A stretch of 64,000 bases of DNA, from the NCBI GenBank assembly GCA_023053575.1, contig JAKZAP010000012.1, positions 2,480,230 to 2,544,229 of the forward strand, written 5' to 3'. The stretch's first letter is position 1. Each line of letters opens with the position of its first letter. The DNA comes from Branchinecta lynchi (Eukaryota > Arthropoda > Branchiopoda > Anostraca > Branchinectidae). Shown piece after piece: positions 1 through 12,548 of this stretch. The position numbers and the translations under genes are program-made. Under the pieces are notes generated by a model that was given only the letters and a program-made list of their open reading frames with translations, searched no databases and was not told the origin of the DNA.

Positions 1-840
1 TATCGGCGTTTGATCATCATTCTGAGCTAGGGAATTGCTGGAAAAGTTAATTGGGCTATTCCTTAATCGTATAATTCTATTTTGCAAAAGAGTTTCCATG
101 GAAGTAAAAGCCAGGCTTCACCTTCCAGGCTACCAGACGTCCGGAGCTTCCGCATAGTCAAGCCAACCCTTCCAGATTGTCATGATAATGATGATATCTA
201 ATTTGCTATTCTTCAACATTTACTACATATCCCCGACGCATTTCAAATATCTCTTGCATCCCAGTCACAACTGTCAATCACTTTCCCTTTCCTTCCTACA
301 TTTGCATATTTGTTCTGTCTCTCGGAATGGATTGCCTGTATTCGTTGTGTCGGCTGCAATCTCTCTACGATTCATAATATTTGAAACTTCCGCCTTCTTT
401 CTTGGTTAACGTGTGACAACTGACAATTTCTCCCCGTCGTTGAAAGTCAACTTTTTGTCAACCTTCAGGTTGACTTTGATAAATCGAACGCTCCCAGTTA
501 ACCGAGAATCGCAAATAAAACGTCTGACTGACGATCTCATTTAACTTGAAAAGTGAATCGAACGCGAGTTAGCGGTGATTCGGGGTTCCTGTAACCAGGG
601 GCGTCACTAACGCCGACGGACTCAAACATCTGCCGACAAAAGGCGCCGTTGCCGCTTCACGGCAACGGTGCACATTTCCTACCAACACAGAATAGAACCG
701 GGGAAAACTAACTATAATGCGTCAGTTGAGATTTTTCCTGTGGTGTAATTTCGGATATTATAGTTCACATACTTGGCTTTTCATTCTAACTTTCACTAAA
801 AAGCGAAGCTTCCAACGACTGTGCCAAGAACATGTTAAAC
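1..840. other. no gene recognised
   Basis: I see no coding region here. ATCGAACGC occurs twice (about 483 and 557) around GCAAATAAAACG, which resembles the interior of the Harbinger-like element near 48.75 kb. This could be a decayed relative of it. Confidence 0.3.
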
Positions 841-1340
841 TAAGCGCCGCATGCGAAATTTTTTAAATCTGCCTTTTTTCCGGAAAGAATTTAGCTATAC
901 CTACCATAGAAGTTCTAGCTTTTAACGTGTTTCTGACCCCCACGCATTTCAATCCTAAAACGCCAATTAAATGAAACACCATTCTTCCAATCAAAGAATA
1001 CTACAAAATGCGCCGCAGGCGAAATTTTGTGTAAATTAACTGTAATGCATCGCTTGAGATTATTCCTTTGGTATAATTTCATATTTTAAAGTTCACATGC
1101 TGTTTATTTTAGCTTTCGCTAAAAAGCGGTGCTTCGAACCGATAAGCCAAGCGCCGCAGGCGAAATTTTTTAAATCTGTTTTTTTCTGGAAAAATTTAGC
1201 TATAGTATCATATAATTTCCGGCTTTTAAATTGTTTCAGACCCCAAGAATTTATAAGCTAAATCGAAAACTGAACGATACACCGTTCTTCCAAATAGAGA
1301 ATACTACAAAATGCGCCGCAGGCTAAATTTTTTGTAAAAC
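841..1340. repeat. degenerate dimeric tandem repeat, ~300-bp higher-order unit
   Basis: The motif GCGCCGCAGGCGAAATTTT recurs near 845, 1011, 1152 and 1312. Copies one and three share the same right context (TTTAAATCTG), as do copies two and four, so the structure is a dimer of two ~150-bp units repeating every ~300 bp. The accompanying text (ACACCNTTCTTCCAA, TCACATNCTTGGCTTTT) repeats in register. Nothing is coding. Confidence 0.6.
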
Positions 1341-2170
1341 TAACTGTAGTGCATCAGTTGAGGTTGTTCCTTTGATGTAAATTCATATATTTAAATTCAC
1401 ATATTCGGCTTTTTGTTTCAGCTTCAAGCCGATGTACCGACGAGACTTGAACTTTGGGCATGTGCCCGATAAAATTCACAGAATTTGATTTTTGTTTTTT
1501 CGTGTAAAAAGAACCCGATGTGCCGACAAGAATACCGACGCCCGGCAAAACCGTCGATTATTTGATTTTTTTCTGTGTTTTGCTCGACTAGACTGTAAAG
1601 AACTTCGATTTCTTACGTGTAAAAATAATCCCTTGTGCTGATGAGACTTGAACTTCCCGAGTGCGCCCAACAGGGTTTGCAAAATTTGATTTCTTAACTA
1701 TAAGTAGAACCCGATGTGCCGACGAGTCGACCGACGCCCATATAAAAAGAACCCGATGTGCTGACGAGAATACCGAGGCATGCAAAGCATGCAGAATTCA
1801 GTTTCTTCAGTGTTTATCCCGACAAATGTTTGCAGGATTTCATTCTTGCATAAAAAGAACCCAATGTGCCGACGAGTCGACCGACGCCCGACAAAAATAT
1901 AAAAAAACATTATTTCTTTTGGATTCCTTATGTATAGAAAAACCCGATTTTCCGGCGAGAATACCGAGGCACGACAAAAGCATGCACAATTCGATTTCTT
2001 CGTGTTTTACCCGACAAATGTTTGCAGGATTTCATTTCTTGCGTATAAAAAGAACCCGATGTGCCGACGAGTCTACCAACGCCTGACAAAAGTATACACA
2101 ACTTTATTTCTTCTGTGTTTGCCGGCGCTTCGTGCCGACAAACAAAGGAACTTCGCCCGACGAAAGTGCT
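1340..2170. repeat. degenerate tandem repeat with AACCCGATGTGCCGAC core
   Basis: The core AACCCGATGTGCCGACGAG and variants recur near 1510, 1707, 1750, 1858 and 2052, followed by CCGACGCCCGACAAAA. Spacing is irregular, consistent with local duplications of ~40-200 bp. Overlapping open frames on both strands result from the repeat unit lacking stops and are not genes. The block ends at a 13-base G run near 2188. Confidence 0.6.
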
Positions 2171-2869
2171 TTCTCAAGACCTTTGGGGGGGGGGGGAGTC
2201 CCCCTCTCCCCCCATAGTGAGGCCCCTGCCTGTAACATAGTTCTACACGCTGTTTTGCAATGATTGATCTGCTGAATTTAAAACGACAACATTCAGAATT
2301 AGTTGTATCTCTACTTTTGCAACCCGAAAAGCCAGGAAATGAGCCAAGTGTGACCAAACTCTTTTGTTGCCAAAACATATCGATGTTTATGTTTTGGTGG
2401 GAGTTGAGCGCCTTCTAAGCACTGATTCTTTTTTTGTGGCTAAGTATGTTTAGTACATCAGTGGATGTTTTTTGTGCGTGGTGCGAGAGAAATTATCTTA
2501 CCACTTGGTTGGTTTTTCAGCACGAACTGTTCTTCAAAATTTTAATTTTTTTTTTGTTTTTTTTTGTTTTTTAGTTTAATAATCTTTATTATACAAACCA
2601 ACTTTTACATGCTAAACTACTTTAACACACCTTTTATAACCCTCATAACAAACTTTATTCACGTAGCTGATACTTCTGACTGCAGGAAAGCCCGTATGGG
2701 CCTGTGAGGGCAGTAAAAAAAACAACCTTCAGTTTACATTAATTTTCACATACTTTTTCAAAAAAGAGAAGAAAACTGAAAGAGGAAGAACAAAAAGAAA
2801 TGAAGGAAGAAAGCAAAGAAAAAAACAACAACAACAACAAACAGTAAGTGGGAAACCATGCCGTCGTAC

Positions 2870-3350
2870 CAAAATTAACCAATCAACTAAACAAACGGAG
2901 TAAATTTTGTATCAATGGTAGTCTGTCAAGAAATGTTTCTTTAGTCGGTCTTTGAACTGAGCTTAACTTACCGCATTCTGGATTTCACAATGAATCGAGT
3001 TCCAAACTGCGATTTGCCAAACTGCGGTCGCCAGTAGTTCCGCATTTCTTGTGTCATAGTCATGATTAAACATGCTCATTTTAAATAAATCAGAAAACAC
3101 TTTTTTGCCAAGTTCGTTAAGACACTGGTATATAAACGTTCCAATTTGGTAATCTCTAATTTGTCCAGCATTTAAAATATATTACTTTCGAAATATAGAA
3201 TCAGTACTCACAACACCTCTTTCATACTTACCTATTGCCCGTAGAGCTTTGTTTTGTTGTATCTGTATTTTCTTGTATTACCGTAAAAATTGCTAGCCCA
3301 AAGTGAACAACCGTAATAAATGTAAGCTGTTATCAATGAATGGTATAACA
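2870..3350 (-). pseudogene. LINE RT C-terminal tail
   Basis: Minus-strand frames read LYHSLITAYIYYGCSLWAS, then a KALRAIGKYERG-like stretch, then WNSIHCEIQNAVS and QFKDRLKKHFLTDYH. This is the usual thumb and tail end of CR1/Jockey-type ORF2 proteins. It continues the RT interrupted by insertions at 3355-3572 and 3670-4549. Stops and frameshifts are frequent. A hydrophobic low-complexity tail (Cys/Phe/Leu) runs into the A-rich 3' end. Confidence 0.6.
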
Positions 3351-3354
3351 AATA

Positions 3355-3572
3355 AGATAGAAAAAAACGAGATTTTCGGGTTTTTTTTTTCTTGATCTCC
3401 TAGTTTACCCCTCCAAGATGATGTGAGAGGGATAAACGAAATCTCGGATATTTCGGTTGCACTTCCGACAAACGTCCTAAACTAGCTGATCTAGAAAAAA
3501 AAACCCGAAAATCTCTTTTTTTTCTATTTAATTTGAAATGAATGGTTAGCTTGGCTTCAAACCTTATATTAA
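3355..3572 (-). repeat. foldback repeat (family E), copy 1
   Basis: Two inverted arms, AAACGAGATTTTCGGG and CCCGAAAATCTCTTTT, flank a core containing GATGATGTGAGAGGGATAAA and TTTCGGTTGCACTTCC. The same arms, core and one-sided flank (AATGGTTAGCTTGGCTTCAA) occur inverted at 37450-37650, so this is a mobile foldback MITE. Both copies sit inside LINE remnants. Confidence 0.65.
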
Positions 3573-3669
3573 TGGTATAACAGAATAAGAACGCTGGTAG
3601 GAAATATATTGTAAACAGCGCAGCATTCCAGCTCTTCTTGATACTTTAGAAGACAGAACGTCACTGTGC

Positions 3670-4549
3670 TTTTTGGGATCCCAAAACGTAAGTGGAGGGA
3701 TATCTATGACATCGCAAAAATGTCCCTCTGTCCGTCTGACCGTCTGTCCGTCTGTCTGTGAGCACGATAACTCTCGAAGGGAATGAGATATTTTGATGAA
3801 ACTTGGTGTGAGGGTTCATTGGGTCTCGCCGGACAAGTAGTTTGTCCTGAATCCGACAAAAACCGGAAAGCTGATTAAAAGTAAAATTTTTATTTGGAGT
3901 TGATTAAATGGTCGATTTGGACGTAAGAAGACATGGTAAGCACGATGGTCAAAACCATTTTCTCGCCGAACAAGTAGTTCGTCTGGAATCCGGCGGAACC
4001 CGGAAAGTTGGTTAAAAGTAAAAGTTTCAATTGAAGTTGATTAAACGTTCGATTTAGGGGTAAAAAGACATGCTGAACACGATGTTGAAAACTCTTTTCT
4101 CCCCGGACAACTAGTTCGCCCGGAATTTGGCCAGAACCAGAAAATTTGTTGAAAGCAAAAATTCGATTAGATGACAGATTAAGAGGTAAGAAGAGAGGCG
4201 AGTCTGTATATCACAATCATTTTTTACTCGGACATATAATTAGTACGGAATACTTTTATTCAAAGTTGATTAGATGTTCTTTATATGGATAGGGAGATAC
4301 GCTGGATTTGTTTCTTAATATTCTTTTTTTTCCGGACTAGTAGTTCGCTCGGAATTCGGAAACTTGGCAGAAGTAAAGCAGGAAGTCTCGGTCAGTATCG
4401 TCAAAATATATATGGCTTATAGAGGTATATCTGAACTTGGTTTTCTCAGATGATTAGCCTGGCGAAGACTGGATATGGCGAAGACAAGACCCGATTGTCT
4501 GAATCAAATATTATATTTTTGGGATCCCATCGACACCTTTGGTCTTGTT
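3670..4549 (+). mobile_element. Helentron-like non-autonomous element, family A copy 1
   Basis: It begins with the hairpin TTTTGGGATCCCAAAA, followed by CGTAAGTGGAGGGAT, a (CCGT/CTGT)n microsatellite and AGCACGATAACTCTCGAA. Degenerate ~125-135-bp subrepeats follow (ATGTTCGATTTAG...CGGACAAGTAGTTCG...CCGGAAAGTT). It ends in TTTTTGGGATCCCATCG...GGTCTTGTT. The shared GGGATCCC motif at both ends, the terminal hairpin, the internal tandem repeat and the microsatellite match HINE/DINE architecture, and also bivalve 'pearl' elements. No protein is encoded. Confidence 0.7.
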
Positions 4550-5702
4550 CCAAGATAAGTTACAATCTATTATAAATCCAAGGTAACGTGTTTCTTCTAT
4601 TCGTTAAGTATCACTCCATTGAAAGTTAATGGCTGTGGCAGTTCTTCATGTGTTCCAGTTCTTTTGAACACCATATAATTTGTCTTTTTTGCATTCACTG
4701 CAAGTAAACTCTCGGACACAAATCTCGGAGCGCTCTCTTTGCGTTGTCTACCAGTTCCTGTAATATTTTTCCTGTAACTAAAATTGCAGTGTCATCCGCA
4801 AAAGATGTCAGGAGTCCTACTATATAAAATCTCATACAATCTACATAAACCAAATACATCAAAGGACCTAGGACTGAACTCTGTGGAACACCACATGATA
4901 CATCAACAACACTCAATTTTTTGTTCTGTGTACAAACACTCAATTTTCTTCCATGCAGGTAAGATTCAAACCATCTAAGACATGTTCCACGAACCCTAAA
5001 CCACTCAACCTATTCAACAGTATACTAAAAACCACCCTATCAAATGCTTTTTTAAAATCAATAAAAATAGACAAAATATTTAATCCTTTTTCAAGAGCAT
5101 CATTCACAGCATTTAATGAAGTGTTGAGGGTTTTTGCGAAAACCAAACTATAATTCAGCCAAAAATCCATTTTGTGTAAGGTGTTCATATAACAGTTTGG
5201 GCACTACTTTTTCCTGACTCTTTGAATGTAACGGTAGGACTGATATGGGTCTCCAGTTAGAAACATCCTTTTTGGTACCGGATTTCGGGAGCGGGATTAC
5301 CTTGGCTAGTTTCAGCGGATCTGGAAAATCTCCTTGCTCCAGTGATGAGTTAATTAAAAAAAATAATACAAGGTAGGAGATAACTCGCTACCACCTTACA
5401 AGTGTTATGGTTGAGGTCGTCAATACCTGCACTATTGGACCGAACTGAACTTATCACTTTTTATACTTCTGAATCGTTACATGGTTCAAATGACATTTCA
5501 CGTTTATCACCACGGTCTTCAACAAAAGCTTGGGCTGGAACGGAACTCTCAGGCGAAATTTCTTCATGAATTCTCTCACCGACTGTAGCAAAGTGCGTTG
5601 CAAAATATCACTGATTTCCTTCATGTCACTTATAACTTTGCCGTTAACTTCAAGTCCATACTCCTGGCACTTTCGTTCACCATACCATTTATTATGGCCC
5701 AC
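4550..5702 (-). pseudogene. LINE reverse transcriptase, frameshifted
   Basis: Minus-strand frames show the RT motifs in order: VIPLPKSG..DVSNWRPISVLP (5400-5200), SIFIDFKKAFDRVVF (about 5060), CGVPQSSVLGPLMYLVYVD, then SFADDTAILVTG with the FADD catalytic pair (4840-4780). VNAKKTNYMVF and IEETRYLGFIIDCNLSW follow down to 4550. At 4549 the frame is cut by the end of a Helentron-like insertion. The RT would copy its own RNA at the target nick. Multiple frame changes near 5188, 4943 and 5400 show it is dead. GVPQxSVLGP with FADD fits the CR1/Jockey group, but the exact clade is uncertain. Confidence 0.8.
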
Positions 5703-6046
5703 ATACCTTTCGGGTCACCAGTCTTTTCTTCAAATTGTGTCTTACAGAACTCCTTTATGTTCTTTCTTTTTAATGAATTTGTCATATTTCTTTAGCCAGT
5801 AAAATATTTCCGCCTCTCATCATCCGGAAATTTTAGATAATCAGAGTACAATTCATTTATTGAATTTATCATTGTAAAATGTAAGGAGTTCATGGTCCAT
5901 CCAAGGCTTTCTTGGATCCATCCTTTTAGAACGAAGTTTTTTCAGAGGACATGTGGAGTTGTAAATTTCCGTCACTATAGTGTTAAAATTATTAAATGCT
6001 ACTGACGAAATTCTCTCCTCGGAAACTGTTTTCCATTACACTGCAC

Positions 6047-6700
6047 TTATTTCCTCTTTAAATTCCGGACGTTGTCACTTTCCAGGTCCTTGATAAATAC
6101 TCGTTCTTTTCTATTTTGCTGTTGGGCTACAAATTGAAACTTGGTTAAAACTGGGAAATGATCAGACATTGGCGACAATATCACATTTGCATATGTTGTA
6201 TTAATTCTCCTTGACGACACAAAAATATTGTCAATTAGTGTTGCTGTCTTCTCAGTCACTTTTGTAGGTCATGTAACAACGGGGTAAAGGTCGTTGGCAA
6301 ACATAAGGTTTAAAAATTCTAAGTTTTTCCCATTAGTTTTTACAAGATTATAGTTAAAGTCACCCATACATACAAATTCATTTCCAGACTTTTTGACTTT
6401 CGGTATCAGGTACTCAGTTCCGTTAGAAAAATCCTCGAAGCTTGCCGTCGGTGGCTTATATGCTACCGTGAACACTGTCGCTGTTCTGTCTTTTTGTTTA
6501 TTGACAGATACCTCAATTGAAAGAGTTATTACCTAATTTTTCGACGCTGTGTCGACGGAATTGTATTTGATGTGTCTGACCGGAAGATAAAGTATTTGGA
6601 AAGTTTCACTATTGTTAGATATTTTCTTTGAATAATAAACAAATGATCGGTTGATCGAATAAGCTCCTACTTTATATGTCATAATAGATAAGTTGAAATA
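6047..6700 (-). pseudogene. LINE apurinic-type endonuclease fragment (EEP fold)
   Basis: Minus-strand frames contain the endonuclease signature in order: an upstream GAYSINRSFVYYS-like strand, then VAYKPPTASF, then CMGDFNYNL (the GDFN metal/substrate motif), and finally TLIDNIFVSSR...SPMSDHFPVL (the SDH catalytic motif). These are hallmarks of the endonuclease that nicks the target for LINE integration. There is an in-frame stop after SVDTASKN and a stop at 6267, and the N-terminal catalytic strands are missing. This domain precedes the RT on the same strand, as expected for a CR1/Jockey-like ORF2. Confidence 0.7.
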
Positions 6701-6830
6701 AGTAAAGAAAAAAGAAAAGAAATGCACATTGTTTCAAGACTAACGTAGGCTATTAAGCATTACAAATTGGAGTAACTTGGTATTTGATTTAAAGAATTGT
6801 AGTGTTTTTTCTATTTTGACAGTCAATTCA

Positions 6831-7182
6831 TTAAAGGACCTGTCTTACATATAATACTAACGCAACCTACTTCCATAATCACTCCGTATATTTCTAAACT
6901 CGGAGACCCAAATGTCGGTACATCCTAACCCCTATGATTTTGTTGCCGTGTTTTGCTACCTTCGATGTGTGTCACGCTGTTGACGGTTGTCTGCGAGAAT
7001 ATTTTCCATCAGAAAAACAAATTATGTAAATTGTTTCCCTGTTTTCGCTACGAGTCAACGGGTCTCGGAAAAGGCTTAAAACAGCCGAAACCGTAGGTCA
7101 TTTGTTGAAGGCACAACCTAGTTTTAAAAGTACTCAAATATTTGAACATACTGTATGTTGAAGGGTGAGTAGGGCGAGGGGT

Positions 7183-7184
<2 letters not shown>
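6831..7184 (+). repeat. TTAA-flanked MITE (family D), copy 1, 3' tip displaced
   Basis: It starts TTAAAGGACCTGTCTTAC and matches copies at 35290, 36120 (inverted), 40608 (inverted) and 41693, which end ...GGGTCCTTTAA. Here the last bases (TTTAA) are displaced to 12921-12925 by the LINE inserted at 7185-12913. The TTAA ends and AGGACC/GGTCCT inverted tips suggest a piggyBac-like non-autonomous element. No ORF. Confidence 0.7.
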
Positions 7185-7216
<32 letters not shown>

Positions 7217-7932
7217 CCGGTAGCATCTTTTCTAATTTAACTTATTTTTATATTATTTATATAAAACAATGAAAATCATTTCCCATACTTTTTGTGGCTA
7301 CTCCTCCATCCCTCAGTGACGTTAATTTTAATCTATTTTTACCCCCTTTTAAACTATTTACGTCACCTAACTTTTAAAATTAAAACCCATATTACATACT
7401 CTATTCTTCCCCCTAATCACCAAATATAAAATATAAACTTATTGTAAAATTATCCTTCAAATATTTTAAATTCCTACTAATCAAAATTTAACACTTACTT
7501 TTTCGCCCAATCATCATTCACACATACGCATCATTCATCACATACTCATCTTCCACTCTTCCAAAACACTACCACAAAACCCTCAACCCTCATTTCAATC
7601 TCACTCACTACCCGTCAAAAACCCAGGGCACAAATTTTACAACAACTTTCAATAATCCCAATCAAACCCCCGCTCTGCCCGCTCAAGAGGTGCCCTTCCT
7701 CCTCTAGGGCACCTCTAACACGGTGGCATTAAACTTTCCCAAATACAATAACTATATTCTGCCCTGCCTAACCACATCATTCGACACACACCAAACGGAC
7801 ACACATCCACCTCCCACAACCCAAATTTCCCCACAATCCTTGAAACGTTATTCCTTTACAACATTCTAGGGACAAAGTTTCAAATCAAAATTTAAAAAAA
7901 TCTTGCAATCCCCCACACTCGTCCGTCCTCAC

Positions 7933-10900
7933 TTAATCATCCATTCGGACCTTCAACAACCACTCCACATCCACATCTTTTGACCCCCGCTTACTTTCTC
8001 TTATTTCGTTCACACGCGTTTCATACCATGCCTGAAACCGTCTCCTACTGAGCTTTCCTTTTTTCTTTCTCGTTTTCCACACATGTACGCAGACACTCGT
8101 CACTAAAAATACCAACGCTCTTTCTCTTGGTTGTTGTTCACATTCGAAACACAGTTTCACAATTTTCTTCTTATCTTCCGTACTGTCAGTTCTGACATTT
8201 TCCTCTTTCACGATTTCAAACATTCTATCTAATATGTTTCCGTTCCAGGGGCATTGCATAATCTCGTGCTCTAATCCATCATCCACCGTTTCACCACACA
8301 ACCCACATTCGGGTGGTTCACTTCTCACAAACCTTGCCATACGGTCACGATAAGGCAATATACCGTGGATAAGTAGAAACATTATCTCCTTCCATTCACT
8401 CTGGCATTTCATTTTTGCTAGGTGTCCAAAAGATACTTCAAAATCGATGAATGGTTCACGCGCCTTTGCCCGGTAGTCAATATCTTTCTTCGTCTGCTCT
8501 TCAACAACCCTATCAATTGTTTGTTTCCTCGTCTTTGCCTTCATCGAGCTGTCGAGCACTCCACTCCCTTTATTCTCGTATAACACCTCCACAACCTCTC
8601 TGAATTCCCTGGGTAATGAATTCGACAGTTGTTTCCGTTTTTCACTATCCTCTTCGTTTAAAACTCGGATAAACCATTCTCGACTAATCCCCCCGAATTC
8701 ATCATTTTTTGCGACCATTTCACAAATATTTCTCAGGAATAGGGATTTACAAACCTTACCATAATCTATAACTCCAAGGCCGCCTAACTCATTTTTCACA
8801 GTCGTCATCTTCATACCTAGTTTTTCAAATTTGCCCCTCCACACAAATCTCCAAACTTCTCTTTCAATCCGCTTCACTGTAGCATCATTTAACTCAAATA
8901 CTGGGGCGTAATAAAACATAATTGGTAGGCAATAAGTATTTACATACTGAACTCTTTCAAACAGGGTACCACAGTAATTTCTTTCCTTCGCGTGGAGCGT
9001 TCCTTCCATCTTATTCATCACTTCTTTCCATACTTTCGCACTCGTTGTCTCTCTTCCCCACGTAACTCCAAGTATTTTTGTTTGGTCTGCTAGGTTTATC
9101 CAACTATCACTTTTAGTTTGAGAAGTTTCACCCCTTAAACTCACTATTTTACTCTTCTCCGGATGGATTTTCACACAAAAACTAGTCTCATACCATCGCA
9201 GACCAAGTGATACCTGCTTCACGTCCTCCAGGTTTCCCACGACAAAATTTCCGTCGTCTATGAAAGCCAATGCCTTAAGACTCGTCCCGTTAGTTAAAGG
9301 CAGCCCCTGTATCCTTCTTTCAACATATTTAAAGAGGGGGTCCATATAAACCTCAAAGACGCCAGGTGATAGGGGGTCTCCTTGACGAAGGGCTTTTTCC
9401 ATTTCTATTTTTCTCGTTAAATCTCCATTTACCTTCACTACAACTTTAGGATCTTTGTACAGATTTTCAAGTCCCTTCACTGCTTGTTTAGACATTCCGT
9501 ATTTCCTTTCCATTAACACCCATAAAATCGCCCTAACCACCGAGTCATAAGCCTTCACTACGTCTACGCTCATAATTGCCAACAAGTCCATGCGGAGTAT
9601 AAGTCTCCGAAGTTCTCGGTCTCCACGCATCACAAGCTCTTTTAGAACACTCAGAATATGTTGGGCTTTTTTCCCTTTAATGCCACCGTGTTGGTAAGAT
9701 CCGATCACTCTACTTAAAACCTTGTTCAACCTGTGCGTCATTATTTTTGAGCATATGCGGTAGTCCGAACACAAATTTGAGATCGGTCGCCAGTTTTTCA
9801 AATCGGTACGCTCTCCTCCTTTATGGATCAGTGTTATTACTGCCACGCCGTCAGATGGATATCCTTCGTTTATGAACTGGTTGCACACTCTCACAAATAA
9901 TTCTCCTACTTCTCCCCAAAATATTTTATAAAACTCGTATCCCAGGCCGTCACCCCCAGGGGCCTTTCCATCTTTAAGAGTTTTCATGATCTTCTCAATC
10001 TCTGAGATCGTAATCTCCTCTTCAAGGCACTGGTTTTCTTCTTCTGAAACCTTTTTTTGCACATTAAACTCACTTAAGAATTCGAAATTACCACTATCTT
10101 GATTCTGGAGTTTAAAAACACTAGTGTAGAAGCTCGTTACTTCAGATATTATATCTTCGGGGTTCTGGGTCGTCTGTCCATTCGTCTTTTTTATTTTTTG
10201 TATGCAGTTCTCTTGTCTGCCTCTTTTTGCTCTCAGCTTTGATGCTAAGTTTATCTGGCTGGATTCGTCCACTTGTGCCAGTCTATTCCTAAGTTTCCAA
10301 GATTCGTATTCTTCTTCCTCAATACGTTTTATTTCACTTTTTACCTCTTCATATTAAAAAAACGAGGGACTCCCACGATTTATCTCCTCTCTCAAGTTAT
10401 TTAACACTCTATGTAAATGTCTTTTATGGCCGTGCACGTTCCTCCGATAATCTCCTTCCATCCCTTTAATTTCTCCTGCTATATATCGCTTAAAATTTTC
10501 CCAAAATTGCACCGCATCCATACCATCTTCAAATCTATTTACAAAATCTCTTATTTTACTTCTAACTGCTCCCCTTATTTCTTTTTTCTTCATAAATTTT
10601 GGATCCATTCTCCACAGTCCACCTTTCTTTTTTTTTACCGTCATGTCACTTCTTGGCACTTCCAGGTCTGTAACAATAGCTAGATGGTCCGAGAATGGCA
10701 CACAAACATTCTCCACTCTTTTCACTTTCTCGACAAGCTTCTCGCTCATGTACATTCTATCAATTCTGCTAGCACCTCTTTTATCGATTCTAGTAAATCC
10801 CTGGGTTATATTTTTCTCGGTCCATACATCTTTCATCTGGAATGCGCGTACAAGCTCTTTTAAATCCTCACTGACTTTCCGCTTATGACTAGTTTTACTC

Positions 10901-11330
10901 TGACTATACACATTACTTAATTTTTCCACACAATTAAAGTCTCCAAGTAATACCGTGTTCACATCCTGGATGTGCCTCACCAGTTCATTTCTCACCATTT
11001 CATCTCTCCGTTTAGCATTATTTGTACCTGATGGTAAGTGGGTGTTCACAATCTTTATTCCTTTCCACCTTATACAACAAATTACACTATTTTCTTCGTA
11101 CATGAATGAACTTTTATCAACGCCAGCTGATCCTCGCACGATAAATGCCACGTCCGGAGAAATCCCCCCGATACAAGCTCATATCCTTCTTCCGCGAATC
11201 CTTTTAACATTGTCGTGTCTAACTCTTGGGCACACAGCATATCAATTTTCTTGTCCTTTAAAAACTTTAGCAGCAATTTTTGTCTTTTTTCTTGTTTTGC
11301 TCCATTTAGATTTAAAGTCACGAGCTTCAT
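7933..11330 (-). pseudogene. LINE ORF2: endonuclease, reverse transcriptase and zinc knuckle
   Basis: ORF2 starts at ATG 11330 (MKLVTLNLNGAK), 11 nt after the ORF1 stop. The endonuclease shows LNLNGA, CAQEL, VNTHLPSGT, LLGDFNC, SRIDRMYMS and FSDHLAI. A frameshift lies near 11155, and an in-frame TAA at 10353-10351 separates the endonuclease from an intact 779-codon RT stretch. In that stretch: WRPISNLCSDYR (~161-172), SVDVVKAYDSV (catalytic D237), RQGDPLSPG (296-304), FIDD (337-340) and a C-terminal C-x2-C-x9-H-x4-C knuckle (C656, C659, H669, C674). WRPISN..DY and the terminal knuckle fit L1/Tx1-type LINEs. FIDD in place of the common FADD is unusual but keeps both aspartates. The protein would perform target-primed reverse transcription. 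Confidence 0.88.
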
Positions 11331-11341
11331 TTTTCAGGTGT

Positions 11342-12527
11342 TTATTTCTTCTGATTCGGTTGCTCTTTTGCTCCTTCTCCTTTTGGTCGAACTGATCTTT
11401 CTCCTTCTGTAGTCGATATATTACTCAACTGCCGTTTAGGGGTCTCTTTGGTTCGCTCCTTTTCTTTGGGAGGGGCACCTCACCTCCCTTGGCCCCCTCT
11501 ATTTCCACTCCTATGGGGTATCCCACTACCTCGCACTCCATGCCCATTTCCGATTTTTTTTACCACCTCTCGCTCTTTGTCTACCTTCTCTTCTGAATCT
11601 TCGGGTGGTCCCCAATGACTACCTCCCTCCTGTTCCTCGAGGCTCACCTCTACTACATCCAAGGGGGTGCACCTCTGGGGCTTCCTTGGTTTTGCCGTCT
11701 ATTCCGGATTGCTTAGGGGTAAGGAACCCTCCATTTTTTTCGATTCTGGCTATACCTTCGACCAGCAGGCTTACTGCTGCTTCCGAATCCAGCTGTTCAA
11801 TACCATGGATTCCGAAATCCCGCTGGAGTGGGCCCCCAGTCGCTCTCGTTCCCTTCTCGTTATCTTTCTGACTTTCTTCTTTTTGTGACGGATTTGGTGT
11901 CTTTATCGCTGCTCTGGTACTGTTTTTCCTTTGGTTGTTCCTATTTCGAGGGCACTGTCTTGCCTCGTGAGATGCCTCGTGGCATATGAAGCAGGCCTTA
12001 GGTTGGCCCTCGTAATAGACGTAGATTTTCTCTTCTTCGTTAAGAACAATTGCTGGTGGTAGGTGATTTTCCACGTACATCAAGGCCGTAGCCCTCCCTG
12101 TTAAAACTTGGATTAATTCATCCCCTTCGTGCCTTTTTCTACGCAGGTTGAGCACTGTGCCATATACCTTCAACTTCCGTTTTACCTCCTCGTCACTCGC
12201 TTCTCCGGGAATTTTCTTTAGCTGAACCACTGTAGGTCTTTTACCAGACCTATCTATGATCACTGGGTAACGACAGTTATTTATCACTATCTTTGCCTCA
12301 ATGTCATTTGCTTTCCGCACAAACTCATCGGCGAGCACAGGCGAGAGTAGTGTAACCCTGACCTGACCGAACTTCCGAAAGTCATCGGAATCGATAGCTC
12401 TCACGTTAGAACGGTTTAGATTAAGGCTCATCAGGAACCTGTGGATATCCACTTCTCTCATCTCACTCAACTCACCTTCAGGAACTGCTCTGAAATCAAA
12501 AACCACCGTAGATCTATTCATTTTCAT
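11342..12527 (-). pseudogene. LINE ORF1: RNA-binding protein with CCHC zinc knuckle
   Basis: ORF1 starts at ATG 12527 and is open for 302 codons. A central region resembles an RRM-like fold (QVRVTLLSP, PTVVQLKKIPGEASDEEV), followed by a C-x2-C-x4-H-x4-C zinc knuckle at residues 179, 182, 187 and 192. A charged, low-complexity tail follows. The open frame ends at 11619, but a different frame from about 11660 continues with similar Glu/Lys/Arg-rich composition to TAA at 11344-11342. It crosses one in-frame TGA near 11478, so one frameshift and one stop have broken it. ORF1 proteins of this type coat LINE RNA into a ribonucleoprotein. Confidence 0.75.
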
Positions 12528-12548
12528 TCACGAGAATCGCCACTACTT

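Larger units (their letters stand above)
2545..6700 (-). mobile_element. CR1/Jockey-like LINE, broken, with two insertions
   Basis: Read on the minus strand, this holds in order an endonuclease fragment (6700-6047), a reverse transcriptase (about 5460-4550), an RT C-terminal tail (3350-2870) and a 3' end with AATAAA-type signals and A-rich runs (2860-2545). A foldback repeat (3355-3572) and a Helentron-like element (3670-4549) split the 3' half. The 5' end is truncated close to the TTAA MITE at 6831. Several frameshifts and stops make it inactive. The same 3' end recurs near 36.5-36.8 and 47.4-47.6 kb, so the family is dispersed. Confidence 0.75.
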
